NCBI GenBank assembly: GCA_020746995.1
Contig: JAGPXD010000002.1
Location: 7,688,001-7,752,000, forward strand
DNA: 64,000 nucleotides
From: Plectosphaerella cucumerina
Taxonomy: Eukaryota; Ascomycota; Sordariomycetes; Glomerellales; Plectosphaerellaceae
Reading direction: 5' to 3'
The position numbers were made by a program, and so were the translations under genes. Below the pieces are notes generated by a model. It was not told the DNA's origin and did not search any database. It saw only the letters and a program-made list of their open reading frames with translations. How positions within the stretch are numbered: the stretch's first letter is position 1; each line of letters starts with the position of its first letter. Below, piece after piece: positions 40,743 through 52,054 of this stretch.

Positions 40743-43602
40743 ATGGACCCAAAGACGGCACTCTCGGCGGACTCGCATCATGCCAGGCCGATGTGGATGA
40801 GACCTCCGCGTCGTCGGACCAAGCTCGTCGCCGCAGCATCCCTGGCCTGTCTGGCCTTCATCGCCTTTGCCCAGTGGACGCAGCTCACACATCGCTCCAA
40901 GCACCAACCGCAGCTATCGGTCAAGCAGCTTGAGCTTGACCTGCAAACATGCGCCGCAATCCGCACCAAGCCGGAGGACCCCATCGGACTCGGTCGCGAG
41001 AAGAACGCTCGCTATGTCGATGGACAGAGCCCGACGCTCATCAGGAACGCCACGGTCTGGATCGGTGAGGCGGCCGAGGGGACGAGTCCCGAGGACGAGC
41101 GCAGCGGCAAGGGCTACGCCTGGGTTAGGCGGGACGTGTTTGTTCAGCACGGCCTCATCCGCCAGGTGGCTGAGCAGATCGCGACAGAGTCGCTCCCCGA
41201 TGACACAAAGGTGTGGGATGCGAGGGGCCGCCGACTGACAAGCGGCATCATTGACATGCACTCGCATGCCGGCGTCGGCGCGCTGCCGGAGCTGTCCGGT
41301 ACCGAGGACGTCAACGAGCTGTCGGGCGATGTCACCCCGTACGTTCGGTCGATCGACGGCCTGAACCCGCTCGACCCCCAGATTCAGGTCATCAAGTCGG
41401 GCGGCGTCACCACGTCCCTCATCCTGCCCGGCTCGGGCAACAACATGGGCGGCGAGGCGTTCGTCTTCAAGCACGCCGTCGGTGCCAAGGACGGCAGGCC
41501 CGAGATCTCGGCGCAGGACATGCTCGCCGACCCGGATCACACGTGGAGGTACATGAAGATGGCCTGCGGAGAGAACCCGAAGCGCGTGTACGGCAAGATT
41601 GGACGGGGCCCCTTTTCGCGCCTCGGAGAGAGCTGGGAGTTCCGCCACGCCTTTGAGACGGCTGCCGCTCTGGTTCGCCGTCAGGATGACTGGTGTGACT
41701 CGGTCGAGCGGCACGGCATCAGGGCTGCGCGCGAGTACCTGCCCCGAGACCTGCAGTGGGAGAGCCTCGGCGCCGTGCTCCGTGGCCAGGCCCATGTCAA
41801 CACGCACTGCTACACCATCCCGGATCTCGAGGCCTTTATCGACCACACCAACGAGTTCAAGTTTCCCCTTAGGGCGTTCCACCATGCGCACCAGACGTTC
41901 CTGGTGCCAGAGGTATGTTTGCGCTTAAGCGGAAAGACTTTCGTCGCTGACCGAATATCAGATCCTCAAGCGCACTTATGGAGGACGAGCGCCGGCCTCG
42001 GCCCTGTTTGCGGACAACATGTACTACAAGGCCGAGGCATATGTTGCCTCTGAGAAGGCCGGCAAGATTCTCTGGGATCAAGGTCTGACGCCCGTCTATG
42101 TGAGCGACAACCCGGTGCTCAACGCACAGCACGTCGTCTTCGAGGCCGCCAAGGCGTACCGATACGGCCTCCCATACCACGCCGCCCTGGCCAGTGTGAC
42201 GACTGCGCCGGCCGAGCTTCTCGGGCTGGGCAAGCGACTGGGGAAGATTAAGCCCGGCTACGATGCGGACATTGCTGTCTGGGACTCCGATCCTCTCAGC
42301 GTGGGAGCGACGCCAGTCCAGGTGTGGATCGACGGCTACGCCCAGTTTGAATCCCCAGTCGAGCTCGACAAGCCCGCGACGGATTCAACGCCTCCTCAGA
42401 CCGGCGTGGCGGAAGAGGCTGTCTTTGAGAGCGACGTCATCTTCACCGGCGTCTCTCACATCCTCCTCGAGGACAGCCCTCAGCAGCTGAGCGAGAACTC
42501 GAGCGTGGTCATCACCCGCGGCGAGATCGTGTGTGCTGGCGACTGCGCCAAGTCCATCAGCGAGGCGCGTTCACACCGCGTGGTAAACCTGGCCAACGGG
42601 TTCTTGACGCCCTCTTACACTGCGTTTGGCTCGCTGATCGGGCTCAACGCCATCGATGCCGAATCGGACACGGACAACGGGCCCAGCCGAGGCAAGTTCA
42701 GCAGAGGGGTTGACGGGCTGGCGCTGGACACCAAGAAGCTCCGCGCCGCGCACCAATACGGCATCACCAAGGCCATTTCGGCGCCCAAGTTCACCGGAGG
42801 CTTCACCCACCGAGGGACCAGTGTCGGCTTCCGCACCGACGCCAGGCATGCTCTTGAAAAGGGGGCGGTCTGGTCCGATGATGTAGCTGTGCATGTCACC
42901 CTCACCCTCGAGGCGAAGCAGGACGATACCCCTTCCTTGTCAGCGGCCGTGGGCGCCCTCCGCAGCGCACTGCTCGAGGCTGTCTCGGCAAACACCACGG
43001 ATGTTTACTCGGAGCGGTTCTTCCTCGAAAAGGTGGTCCGCGGTGAGAAGCCGCTGGTGGTCACGACCCATAGCGCCGACACGATTGCCGCGCTGCTGAG
43101 GGTCAAGCGGGAAGTTGATGAGGCCACCGCTTCGGCCCTCGACCGATCCAACACGATCCGGCTCGTCATCCTTGGCGGCGCCGAGGCTCACCTTGTGGCC
43201 CCAGAACTCGCCGAGGCCGGGGTCGGTGTCGTCCTTGCGCCGTTCCAATCCTATGCCGGGACCTGGGACCAGCGGCGCGCCCTGACCGGAGCCCCTCTCA
43301 CCAACGGCACCTCTGTGGATGTGCTGCTGGACGCCGGCGTCGGCACGGCCATCGGACTCGAGGAGGACTGGCTGGTTCGGGACCTGGCGCTACTGGCTGG
43401 TATTGCCTTTCACAACGGAGGCGGAAGGATTAAGGAGAAGGATGCGATCGGTTTGATCTCGTCCAACATCCACGAGATCCTCGGGGTCAAAGAGCCGAAT
43501 AGGGGTCACTTCCTTGTGTACGAGGGCAGCCCGCTGGACATTGAGGGCCAGCTGAGGGCTGTGGGTAGCGGTGGCGAGCAAGTGTCCCTGTTCAGTGGGT
43601 GA
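40743..43602 (+). CDS. membrane-anchored amidohydrolase with a second degenerate amidohydrolase-like half
   Basis: Two exons (40743-41912 and 41962-43602) give 936 residues. A single N-terminal membrane anchor (about 28-45, LVAAASLACLAFIAFAQW) follows a basic stretch, suggesting a type II or vacuolar/secretory membrane protein. The first half is an imidazolonepropionase-like amidohydrolase: the beta-strand-1 metal motif is DMHSHAGVG (His173, His175). Later come HVNTHCYTIPD and FHHAHQTFL, metal histidines of the TIM barrel, then VYVSDNPVL with the catalytic Asp, and the closing beta-sandwich phrase GKIKPGYDADIAVWD. The second half (from about 470) starts a new N-terminal sandwich (VIFTGVSHILLED...VITRGEIVCAGD) and barrel. 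There the HxH position reads LTPSYTAFGS, so it lacks metal ligands. The substrate is unknown. Confidence 0.87.
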
Positions 43603-44339
43603 CGGATGACTTGATGCGGCCATTGAGGTCAGGAAGGTCATGTGGATTAGAAGCCAAGATGCCGAAAATCACGAGAGCTGTCTGAATGCCATCACTTCAG
43701 CATTCTATGGCACGTGCTTTGGACGCGTCAGTCCGGGCTAAACCTTCAGTTCCAAGGAAGGTCCCGCCCAGCCCCGCCCCGCCGCCCCTGCCATCCACCT
43801 TGACTGCCCGCGGCGATGGGGGACAATTAACGGCGGGACCCCTTGCAGCGCCCCTAAACCCCTGAGCCGCCAATGGGAACAAGGATGTGGGCGCGCCCGG
43901 CATCCACCAAAAAACAATGGAAGCGGCGAGACCGCCAGACTCCAGCCGTGCCAGGGGCCCCAGGGGGCAGGCGTGGCGTGCGAGCGAGCCAAACCGGGAC
44001 GGGACTGGACTTCGGACACCTCAACTCGAACCCGAGCGCTGCGCAGAAAACCAAATCGACGGGGCTCTCTCACGTCACAATTCCACATCCCACCTCCTGA
44101 ACGCCTCCCATCTATTCTCGACGATACCATCATTGTCGGAAACCCTTTGCGGTCAAACACTGCGCAGCCGCAGCCGCGACTCACCGACACCCTCGACCGA
44201 CGGCTGGCGACTGAATCGCGCGCCCCGAAACGCCCTGCCCTCTCCCGTCCCGCTGCATCACGGCGACCTCAAAGCACACCGCACCTCAGCCTGTCGTCTG
44301 GACGTCCGTCTGAGCCGATCGACGACTCGCCGCGCGGCA

Positions 44340-44378
44340 ATGGAGACGCTGCATCGTACACGAGGACCGCCCATCTAG
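44340..44378 (+). other. possible upstream ORF of 12 codons
   Basis: ATG at 44340 reads METLHRTRGPPI and stops at 44376-44378, about 150 bp before the TBC start codon. If the leader begins upstream of it, this uORF could dampen translation. Leader extent is unknown. Confidence 0.3.
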
Positions 44379-44383
44379 ACCCC

Positions 44384-44412
44384 GACTCCGACCCAGACCC
44401 AGACCCGGACCA
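44384..44412. repeat. hexanucleotide GACCCR-type tandem repeat
   Basis: Almost five copies of a 6-nt unit: GACTCC, GACCCA, GACCCA, GACCCG, then GACCAG. In one frame it encodes Asp-Pro repeats. Confidence 0.8.
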
Positions 44413-44531
44413 GACCCCGATCTCGTATCCAGCAACCCCCTTCCTCTCCCCCCGCCCCTCCCCAGCGCCTCTGCGCATCTCCGCCGTCCCGAGCTACCCA
44501 TCCCTGGGTGCGTCTGCAGTGGTGTGCGGCC

Positions 44532-46923
44532 ATGCACCGCGAAGACGTTCCTGGCTTTCCCGGCCGACCCGTGTCTGGCGCGAGCTCGACCGCGTCCGCG
44601 TCCGCCTCCGTCGGACCCGGCTCACCGCCTGACATGACCTGTCCCGAATCCTCAAAGTCGTCGTCCTTCCAGTCCATGTCTTTCCATTCCGACGATAACA
44701 GCGTTCTCGACGACATCAGCCACTTTGAGGACATTGGCCTCGACGACGATGTCACCGCTGCCAACACCACCACCAACGCCACTTCGAAGCGCCCTCCGTC
44801 CCGGCAAGCCCGCAACCGAGCCTCCTCCGCGACCCCGCGGCCCTCGAATCCATATGGCCGATCCTTCTCCGCCGATAGACACGGCCTGCCCACGGTGGCC
44901 AACACCTCCACGGGCCCCCTCTCGCCCCCGGCTACCCGAGACCTCGCCAGCCTCAAGGGGCGCAAGAAGCCAGAGACTGGCTTGGGTGTCCAGCAGCACC
45001 GGCCGACACTGCATGCCATCCAGACCGACCCAAGGGGCTTCGCTGGCCGCAGCAATAGCCTCAGTGCGCGCTCTGCCGACGGCTACCGGCCTCAGTCCCG
45101 GCCTCGCGGCGTCGCGAGCCACTCGACCACCTCCCTTCACCTGCCGGGTCGACGACACCGCAGCCCGAGCCCGAGCCTTTCCCTGGTGCCGAGGGATCCG
45201 AATACAATGATGGCACCCCAGAGAAGGAGCAGCTGGCAGTCGAATCGGGAGAGAAAGTCAATAGCGGAGCTGGAGAAGGAATGCGAGGATGACGAAGAAG
45301 ACGACGACCACATCCCCGAAGGCTTCATCCTCGATAACGTCCCCATGTCGCCTCGCCCCAACTCGGACCGCCCCCCAAGCAGGGCGGGCTCCAGAGAACC
45401 GTCCTCCGAGCGCCCACCGCGGGAGCGCGTGCGCAGTGTCGGCAACGGGACTCCCGCGGTCGCCGTGGCACAGGGTTCCCTCAAGTCGCCGACCTGGAAG
45501 ACTGACGCCCCCTCGCCTTCCACATCGCCCGGTCCACGGCCAGACCGCGCAGACGGCCCCCACTATCCGGTCAAGGGACGGGCCAAGAGCTGGAACGCCG
45601 GCTGGTCTGAGCTGAGCGCTGAGGCGAGGATGCTCACCGAGAAGCTGGAGGAGCACGCAGACGAGGCCGGCGAGGACTCCTCGTTCTATGCCAGGGGGCG
45701 CAAGCCAGAACCCCGCGTCAGGTCGGCGCTGCCGGATCTCCCCTCGCTCCGGCAAGCCAGCCTGATGATCGACGCGATGCCCATGTCCAAGGAGAAGGAA
45801 GCCGTGCTCGCACGCACGCGGCCGTCCTGGCTCCCTCCCAAAGACCCAAACGAAGACAAGAAGCACTGGAAGGAGTACGAAAAGATGATGGCTCGCAGCG
45901 CCGAGTCGGACCGCCGCCGCGAGGCAGACAAGATGGTAAAGTCGAGCAACCGCGACACCACCGCCGACGGCCTCATGAGGATATGGGGCGACGATATCAT
46001 CCCGCGCTGGAACGACGCCATCAGGGAACGGCGGACGCGCGAGCTGTGGTGGCGAGGCGTCGCTCCCCGCAGCCGCGGCGTCGTATGGCAACGCGCCATC
46101 GGCAACGAGCTTGGTCTCACAGAAACGTCGTACAAGGCCGCGCTCGGCCGCGCACGAGACTCGGAAGCCCGCGTCAAAGCCGGCAAGGGCGACGCCGAAG
46201 ACATGCGGAGGGACCAGTGGCTTTCCAAGATCCGGGAGGACGTCAACAGCAAGACGTGGCAGGACCTGCGCATCTTCCAGGTAGGGGGACCGCTTCACCA
46301 GAGCCTCGTCGATGTCCTGTCCGCCTACGCAATGTACAGGAGCGACATTGGCTACGTGGCCGGCTGCAATGTGAGTCACGCATCGGATTTCGCGTTGAGG
46401 CTTTGTGCTAACCGTCCAGACCGTTGCCGCCATCCTCCTGCTGAACCTGCCGACCCCGCCCGCCGTCTTCATAGCCCTGGCCAACGTGCTTAACCGGCCG
46501 CTGTCGCTGGGCTTCTACGCCTCTGATCCTGGCGTCCAGGCGTCCGCGTACAACCTGGTCCTCCAGACCCTCAGCGTCAAGTCGCCAGGTCTCCACGAGC
46601 ACCTCACGCGTAAGCTTGCAAGCGCCGAACCCGACACCTACCTCCGCACCATATTTACGGGTCTCGGGACATCCCATCTGGCCATGGACGAGTGTGCCCG
46701 TCTCTGGGACGTTTACGTCTTCGAGGGAGACTCCGTCATGGTACGAGCTGCGACTGCCCTGCTCCTGCGGCAAGAGATGTCCCTGCTCAGCGCCGGCGAC
46801 GCGGCCGACGTGAGACGGGCCCTCGAGAGCGGAGGCACAAAGAACGGCCGCGTCGCGCTGACCGGCGTCGAGAGCGACGAAGAGAAGTGGATCAAGTGGT
46901 TGAGGGAAGCAGGCAAGGCGTAG
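44532..46923 (+). CDS. TBC-domain protein with altered catalytic fingers
   Basis: Two exons (44532-46370 and 46420-46923) give 780 residues. TBC domains normally accelerate GTP hydrolysis by Rab GTPases with an Arg finger and a Gln finger. The N-terminal ~400 residues are low-complexity, Ser/Pro/Arg-rich, with an acidic patch (ECEDDEEDDDH) and an FEDIGLDDD motif. The TBC domain runs from about 525 (LWWRGVAPRSRGVVWQRAIGNELGL) to about 730 and includes IFQVGGPLHQSLVDVLSAYAMYR and FTGLGTSHLAMDECARLWDVYVFEG. The Arg-finger region reads EDVNSKTWQDLRIF (Lys574 in the Arg slot). The Gln-finger YxQG region reads GYVAGCN (Ala610). It may therefore bind a Rab without classic catalysis. The family is TBC1D12/14-like by layout. 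The N terminus is uncertain because coding-like sequence lies upstream in another frame. Confidence 0.82.
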
Positions 46924-47068
46924 GCAGCCTGGCGATGTAACGAAGCGTATCTAATGACGTGCACGGAATGAGAAGTAATGGATCATCGAGACATGAGGAA
47001 CGAGATCAACTTCGAGGATTATACCAATTTAGATTCTTGAGCCTCAGCTTATTGTCTGGGGTCTACTT

Positions 47069-48799
47069 CTACTTCCCCGGCGCCCAGGCCTTTCCGGTAA
47101 TCCACCGCGTGAACTTGACCGCAGGCTCATCCACCAGTTTGGTGAACACATCGCTCACCCAGAAAAGGACGAGACTGCTGACGAGGGCGCACCAGAACAA
47201 CGACGAGTGATATTCGGCGTCGCTTGCCGCCAGAAGCTGCTCGCTGCCAGCGATGTCCCCGGCATCTGCCAAAGCTTTGGCATCGATCGACGCCTGTGAC
47301 AGCATGATCACAGCTGGGTTTAGCCAGCGAGTGCTGACGATACGGATCACGGGCCCGTGGCAGAGGTAGAGTGAGTAAGAGATGCGTCCGAGATATTGTG
47401 GGAAACGTGCGGTGAAAAGCTGTTGAAGGAGCGGTTGCGCCGCCGCGTCACCATCGGCAGTTCTGTCGGTCCGGTGCCAGGGCAGGCGACCTCTGAAGAT
47501 GCTGAAGGAGGCTGGCGGTGAACATGCCAGAGAGACGACAAAGGTGACGGCACCCAAGGAATTCCAGAAGAGCTGGATGCCGTCTTTGCTGTCGATGTAG
47601 AACTGAGGGACCATGCGCGACATAGTCACGAAGCCCGGCGCCTGTTTTCCGCCCAGCTGGGGGTAGGACATGCAGTGCAGGGAGAAGAAGAAGAGGACGA
47701 GGGTCCAGGCGTGGTGGAATGCGTCCCAGCTCCTGGGAGTGCCGGCTTTCAGCGGGCCGTCCAGTGACGCGGCTGACGACGAGTTTGCCCGGGTGACGAT
47801 GGTGTACTCGGCGATCAAGATGCCGGCCGCGAAGAGGGCCATGTCGCTTTCTCCCTGGAACGTGAGCCAGACGATGACGCCCGAGACGGCCACGGCGTTG
47901 ATCCATCGCCTGGCGCAGGCAAAGGCGAGAATAAGGAGCATGACCAGCAACGAGCCTCGAACCTCGTAGGGGATCGTCCACAGAGAGCTGTGGTACGGGT
48001 GGCCGTGGTGTTCGCGGACGCTGATATAACGGAACCGGTCCATGAGACGGGCCAGCGCCAGTAGCCATTCGCTGAACTGCTCAACAAGAGAGCCCTTGCC
48101 TGGTGGTGGCCGCGCCACGTCTGATGGCATTTTCTTGACAACATCGACAGGATGGATGGGGAAGTAGAACATCCGCGCGTTAATGAACAACGCGGTGATG
48201 GCGGTTGACGCGGCAATGGGCAGGAACAGTCGGAAAGGGCGCCGGAACGTAGTGCCGGCGAGGGCGCGGAGGAGTAGGTGGTCTTTTCGTTGATGAATCA
48301 GGTTGAGTGCCCTGTTGGAGAGGACGAAGCCGGAGATGACAAAGAAGACAGTGACGCTGGACGCTCCTGAGTGCAGGACTCGGACCACGGGGAGCTGCCA
48401 GAAGGACGTGTCTTCAGGACGAGTGCCGTAGCTGAATCGCATCCACCGAAGCCAGAAGTATAGGCCGTGGAAGATGTACACGACGAGGGCGGCCACACCG
48501 CGCAGGCCGTCCAGGTACGCCGTCGGACCTTGCCTCGTCGGCGGCCCTTGTCTATCGCGAAGCCGGCTCGTGGAGAGACCGATGGGCCATGTGAGGTAGG
48601 CGGGGGTGAGCAATAGCAGTGTCGACTTGATGGTTGCAGAGAGCGGGCTCTCGGCAGGCCGTTGGAACGTGCAGGGTGTGTTCTGTTCAGGATGGTCTGT
48701 AGTGTCGTGAAGCGGTACCATTTCCTCTTCCTTCTCTTCCTCCCGGAGGAGTGTGTACCTCACCGGCAGGCTCCGGTTGATGATGTTTCGAAAGGCCAT
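47069..48799 (-). CDS. acyltransferase-3 family integral membrane protein
   Basis: Intronless, 576 residues. Acyltransferase_3 proteins move acetyl or longer acyl groups to sugars, sterols or small molecules across membranes. About ten hydrophobic segments are visible after a hydrophilic acidic N terminus (REEEKEEEMVPLHD). Family marks include AYLDGLRGVAALVVYIFH (with the R/H catalytic region in the first TM), VTVFFVISGFVLSNRAL, TFRRPFRLFLPI, and LWTIPYEVRGSLLVMLL. Late in the protein is YLGRISYSLYLCHGP, the conserved block before the last helices. The ATG at 48799 was chosen; the frame continues upstream to 48853 without another ATG. Its product cannot be predicted from sequence. It lies tail-to-tail with the TBC gene (145 bp apart). 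Confidence 0.87.
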   Translation of the reverse strand: MAFRNIINRSLPVRYTLLREEEKEEEMVPLHDTTDHPEQNTPCTFQRPAESPLSATIKSTLLLLTPAYLTWPIGLSTSRLRDRQGPPTRQGPTAYLDGLRGVAALVVYIFHGLYFWLRWMRFSYGTRPEDTSFWQLPVVRVLHSGASSVTVFFVISGFVLSNRALNLIHQRKDHLLLRALAGTTFRRPFRLFLPIAASTAITALFINARMFYFPIHPVDVVKKMPSDVARPPPGKGSLVEQFSEWLLALARLMDRFRYISVREHHGHPYHSSLWTIPYEVRGSLLVMLLILAFACARRWINAVAVSGVIVWLTFQGESDMALFAAGILIAEYTIVTRANSSSAASLDGPLKAGTPRSWDAFHHAWTLVLFFFSLHCMSYPQLGGKQAPGFVTMSRMVPQFYIDSKDGIQLFWNSLGAVTFVVSLACSPPASFSIFRGRLPWHRTDRTADGDAAAQPLLQQLFTARFPQYLGRISYSLYLCHGPVIRIVSTRWLNPAVIMLSQASIDAKALADAGDIAGSEQLLAASDAEYHSSLFWCALVSSLVLFWVSDVFTKLVDEPAVKFTRWITGKAWAPGK

Positions 48800-49171
48800 G
48801 ACGATTACAGGCAAAGGAAGCGTTGGGTTGCGTAGGCACTGACGAAGCCCCAAGCACTGGAATATATCCAGTCAGCCAAACGAGACAGGTGGCGACGCGC
48901 GCTGCCCCTGGCATATTTTGCGCGTGTTCCGTGACCAAGGGCATGCCTCGGCGCGGGACCATGGAGCCCTCCCTTTTGTTTGAGGCGAGACATGGGCTAC
49001 AACTTCGCCCCGCGGTTGGAATGCATCACGGCGAAAACACGTGGCACGAAACATCGAGTGCTACGCCGCACGGCTTTCCTGTAGACTCTGACAAACAATG
49101 GCAAAACTCATTAGCCGTCATTCCGCCCCGTGCCCCCGAAATGCAGACCGTTTCCTCTGTGCACCCTTTCC
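48800..49171. other. intergenic, promoter of acyltransferase gene and eIF3b 3' region
   Basis: This 372-bp segment lies between two minus-strand genes. No coding sequence or TATA box is recognised. Confidence 0.5.
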
Positions 49172-51503
49172 TTACTCGATGACCTCCTCGGACTCCTCGA
49201 GAACCTCCTCGACAATCTCCTCGATGATCTGCTCCTCCGCATCGGTGCCCTGCGCTGCCAGCTTGGCGGCGAGCAGAGCCTCGATGGGGTCGTCCGGCAG
49301 GCCCAGGTAGGCACGCTCCTCCGAGACCTCCTCCTCGATGGACTCGCGCCAAGCGACCCATTCCTCGAGCAGGCGGCGCCGGGCGTCGACAACCTCCCGG
49401 TCGGCCGAGGCGCCGCGGTCGGCGTCCTCTTGCTCAAACGTCTTGCTGTACTCGCGGAGGTTCTTGCGGATCTGCTTCTGCTCCTCCTTGGTGAGGAGGG
49501 TCGCGGGGCGCGGGCGCCAGAGGAACTGCTTGAACTTCTCGACGGGCTCCTCGCGCAGGGCCTCGCCCTTGAAGTCGTAGATGTGGTATCCGTTTTCCAT
49601 CTGGCATTGTTAGCGGGGGCTTTGCGACCTTTTGCAGAAAAACTCACTGTGTGCTTCCACGCCGAGGACCACGTGGCCACGAAGCGGCCCGAGGGGTCCC
49701 AGTCGACATCGGTGACACCGTAGTGGTCGCCCGTGTTCATCAGCTGCAGGTTGGCGGTCAGGTCCTTGTCCGACTCGGGCTTCTCGCCCTCAAAGTCGAG
49801 GTCGTAGAACTCGAGGTCGGAGCTTTGCGTGTTGTGGACCGTGGCGATGACGACGAAGCGGCCCCTGGGCGACCAGTAGATGGCGTTGCTGTTCTTCTTG
49901 TCCAGCGTGCGGAGGTGCTTGAAGTTGCCAGGTGTCGGGCCCTTATTCTTCTCCGGGCAGAAGAAGGCGACGGACGTCTTGGGTGCGACGGCCGTAGGGC
50001 CGGCCGGCTCTGTGGTAGTGATGATGGCGAAGCGGTCGCCCTTGGGCTCCCAGGCAAAGTTGATGACGGTGTCCTTGATGGTATCAACGACCTCGACGGG
50101 GACGCCTTTCTCCTTGACGCGGAAAATCTCGAGTGTTGTCGCCTGAGACTTCTTGGACTTGGAGTGACGGTCGACCTTGACACAGAGGAACGCACCGTCC
50201 GACTGCCAGTGCAGCTTCACGTCGCTAACGCTGAAGAGGTTGAGCGTCCTGACAACCTCCTTGGAGGGGATGCTCATCAGGCCGACCTTGGCGGGGTTGC
50301 TGCCGATCTCGGGGGTCCAGTATGTGAAGAGCTGCTCCGCCTTCTTGACACCCTCGCGCTGCACCGTGGCAGGTGCCCAGTCAAAGTCCTGGACGCCATC
50401 GATCTTGATGGTCGTCTTGTCGAGGAGACCCATGTTGGGAAGCTCGTAGACGGAGATGGACTGTCCCTCGTTCAGACGCGCCACGTACTTGTCGTCGGCC
50501 GACCACTTGAAGGCGGGCCAGGGGACCTTGCGCTTGTTACCGGCATCATCGGGAGCGTCGAGGCTGGCGAAAGACCGGAGGGGCTTGGACGTCTCGAGGT
50601 CCCAGATGACGTAGTTCTTGCCGTCGTCGTCGACGGACAGGGCGGGGTGGCCGTCCTCGGGGATGGAGATTGGCCGCGCGGACCAGGTGACCATGTACTT
50701 CTCGTTGGGCGAAAAGGCGATCAGGTTGACAAAGGGGTGGGCGAACCGCCTCTGTCGCGACCACGAGGCTCCTCCCCAGAGCTGGACACCCTGGGCGTGC
50801 ACCGACGTCAGATACGTGCCGAGCGGCGACCACTGAACGAAGCTCTCGGTCCAGTGCTGGCGGTCGACAACGTTCTCGGGCTGATCCTTCTCGTTGTTCC
50901 AGAAAACACCGACGGCATCGCCGCGGTACATGACAAACTGGTCCCGGCCACGGCCGCTGGGGTCCTTCAGCCACCAGCGCAAATGCTCCTTCTCCTGGAA
51001 CTCCTCGATCTGGGGGGCGACGTATTCCTCCTCGACGCGGCCCTCGCGGCCGTAGCGGTCGACATCGGTGAGCTTGTTGACGCGCAGCGTGTGCTTCTTG
51101 TCCAGGGGAACCATGTCGAGCTGGCGCACCGCGGCCGCGGCCTCAGCGGGGGACGAGTATTCCACAAAGGCGAACCTGTTCATGTCAGACTCCGGCCGAT
51201 CGATCCCGTCGGTCCTCCGTCGCGAGCGTACCTCATAGACTTTCCGTCGTCGCCCATGGGCATGAAGATGGAGTCCTCCCTCGCCTTGCCGACCGAGTTG
51301 AGCTTTTTGGAGAGGAACTTGACGAGCTTGGGCTTCTGCTCCTCGGTGACCTCGGGGAGGCCATCAATGACGACAAAGGCATCGTAGCCGTGCTCCAGCT
51401 GGACCTCGTACTTCTCGCGGAGATCGCTAATATCGATCTCATCCTCATCGTACTCGTCGTCGTCCAGGTCCGCCTCGCGGAGATGCTCAAAGGTTGGCGC
51501 CAT
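49172..51503 (-). CDS. PRT1: eukaryotic translation initiation factor 3 subunit B
   Basis: Three exons on the minus strand (51503-51232, 51175-49648 and 49600-49172) give 742 residues. eIF3b is the scaffold of the eIF3 complex on the 40S ribosome. The N-terminal acidic stretch (ADLDDDEYDEDEIDISDL) precedes an RRM (about 40-125) spanning the first exon junction: AFVVIDGLPEV ... FAFVEYSSPAEAAAAVRQLD. A nine-bladed WD-like propeller follows, with VQWSPLGTYLTSVHAQGVQLWGG and YWSPRGRFVVIATVHN. The C-terminal helical tail (PATLLTKEEQKQIRKNLREYSKTFEQED) contacts eIF3i/g. Length matches fungal Prt1. The first intron contains several in-frame stop-free codons in other frames but only GTACGC...AACAG restores DDGKSMRFAFVEY. 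It is divergent from CCT2. Confidence 0.97.
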
Positions 51504-52054
51504 GATTGCGGTAGTTCGGGTGCGGCGACGCGACTGGCGTCGTCGATGGCTTTCGTCGAGAGGCGATTCGCGGATGCCGTTCGCAATGTCACAGGTTTCG
51601 GTCGATTCGTCTGCAGGGCGTCTGGATGCAGTGACCTGTGGCTGCGTAGGCGCGGGGCTGGCTGTCGATATTGGGTTGGAGTTCTGGCGGCGGCTCCTTT
51701 TTTCTCTGCCAAATTTTCGGGCTCGATCCCAGCCAACACCGTCAAGCCTGTGGGAAGTGTGCCCCGCTTAGCCCCGCGTCAGTCACCTGACCCGAGCTCC
51801 CTTATCTTATCGACCCCACCGCGTGCCTGCCAGCGGTCGCTGCTCGCTGACCGCAACCACCAGGCAGGCAGGCCCCTGAGCTCCTGCCCCACTGAGGTGC
51901 AAGCAAGCATCCCAAAAAATTCGAGAAGCTCCCACGACCGCCGCCCATATCCGCGACACGTCAATCCAACAACAGGGCCTGCGCTGCGCCGGTACCATAA
52001 TCGAGAGATCAAACCAAACTCCCCCGAACTCGATCCTACTTCAACACCGCCATA
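51504..52054. promoter_or_regulatory. divergent promoter region of PRT1 (eIF3b) and CCT2
   Basis: The start codons are 551 bp apart. Two highly expressed translation and folding genes share this segment. No clear TATA box is present on either strand, and GC-rich CG-containing motifs dominate. An ORF crossing the region is not recognisable. Confidence 0.55.

Larger units (their letters stand above)
43603..44531. other. intergenic and 5' leader of the TBC gene
   Basis: GC-rich upstream region. One frame (43973-44632) stays open with Pro/Asp-rich content such as DSDPDPDPDQTPISYPATPF but has no ATG, and no intron joins it cleanly to the TBC frame. It could be a missed first exon. A GACCCR hexamer repeat and a short upstream ORF lie inside it. 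Confidence 0.4.

Noticed and set aside
45258..46484. 408-codon minus-strand frame over the TBC gene
   Set aside because: Antisense shadow with Val/Leu/Gly/Arg bias and no family match.
49651..51387. 578-codon plus-strand frame over eIF3b
   Set aside because: Shadow of the conserved eIF3b exon; it ignores the clear splice sites and has no domain.
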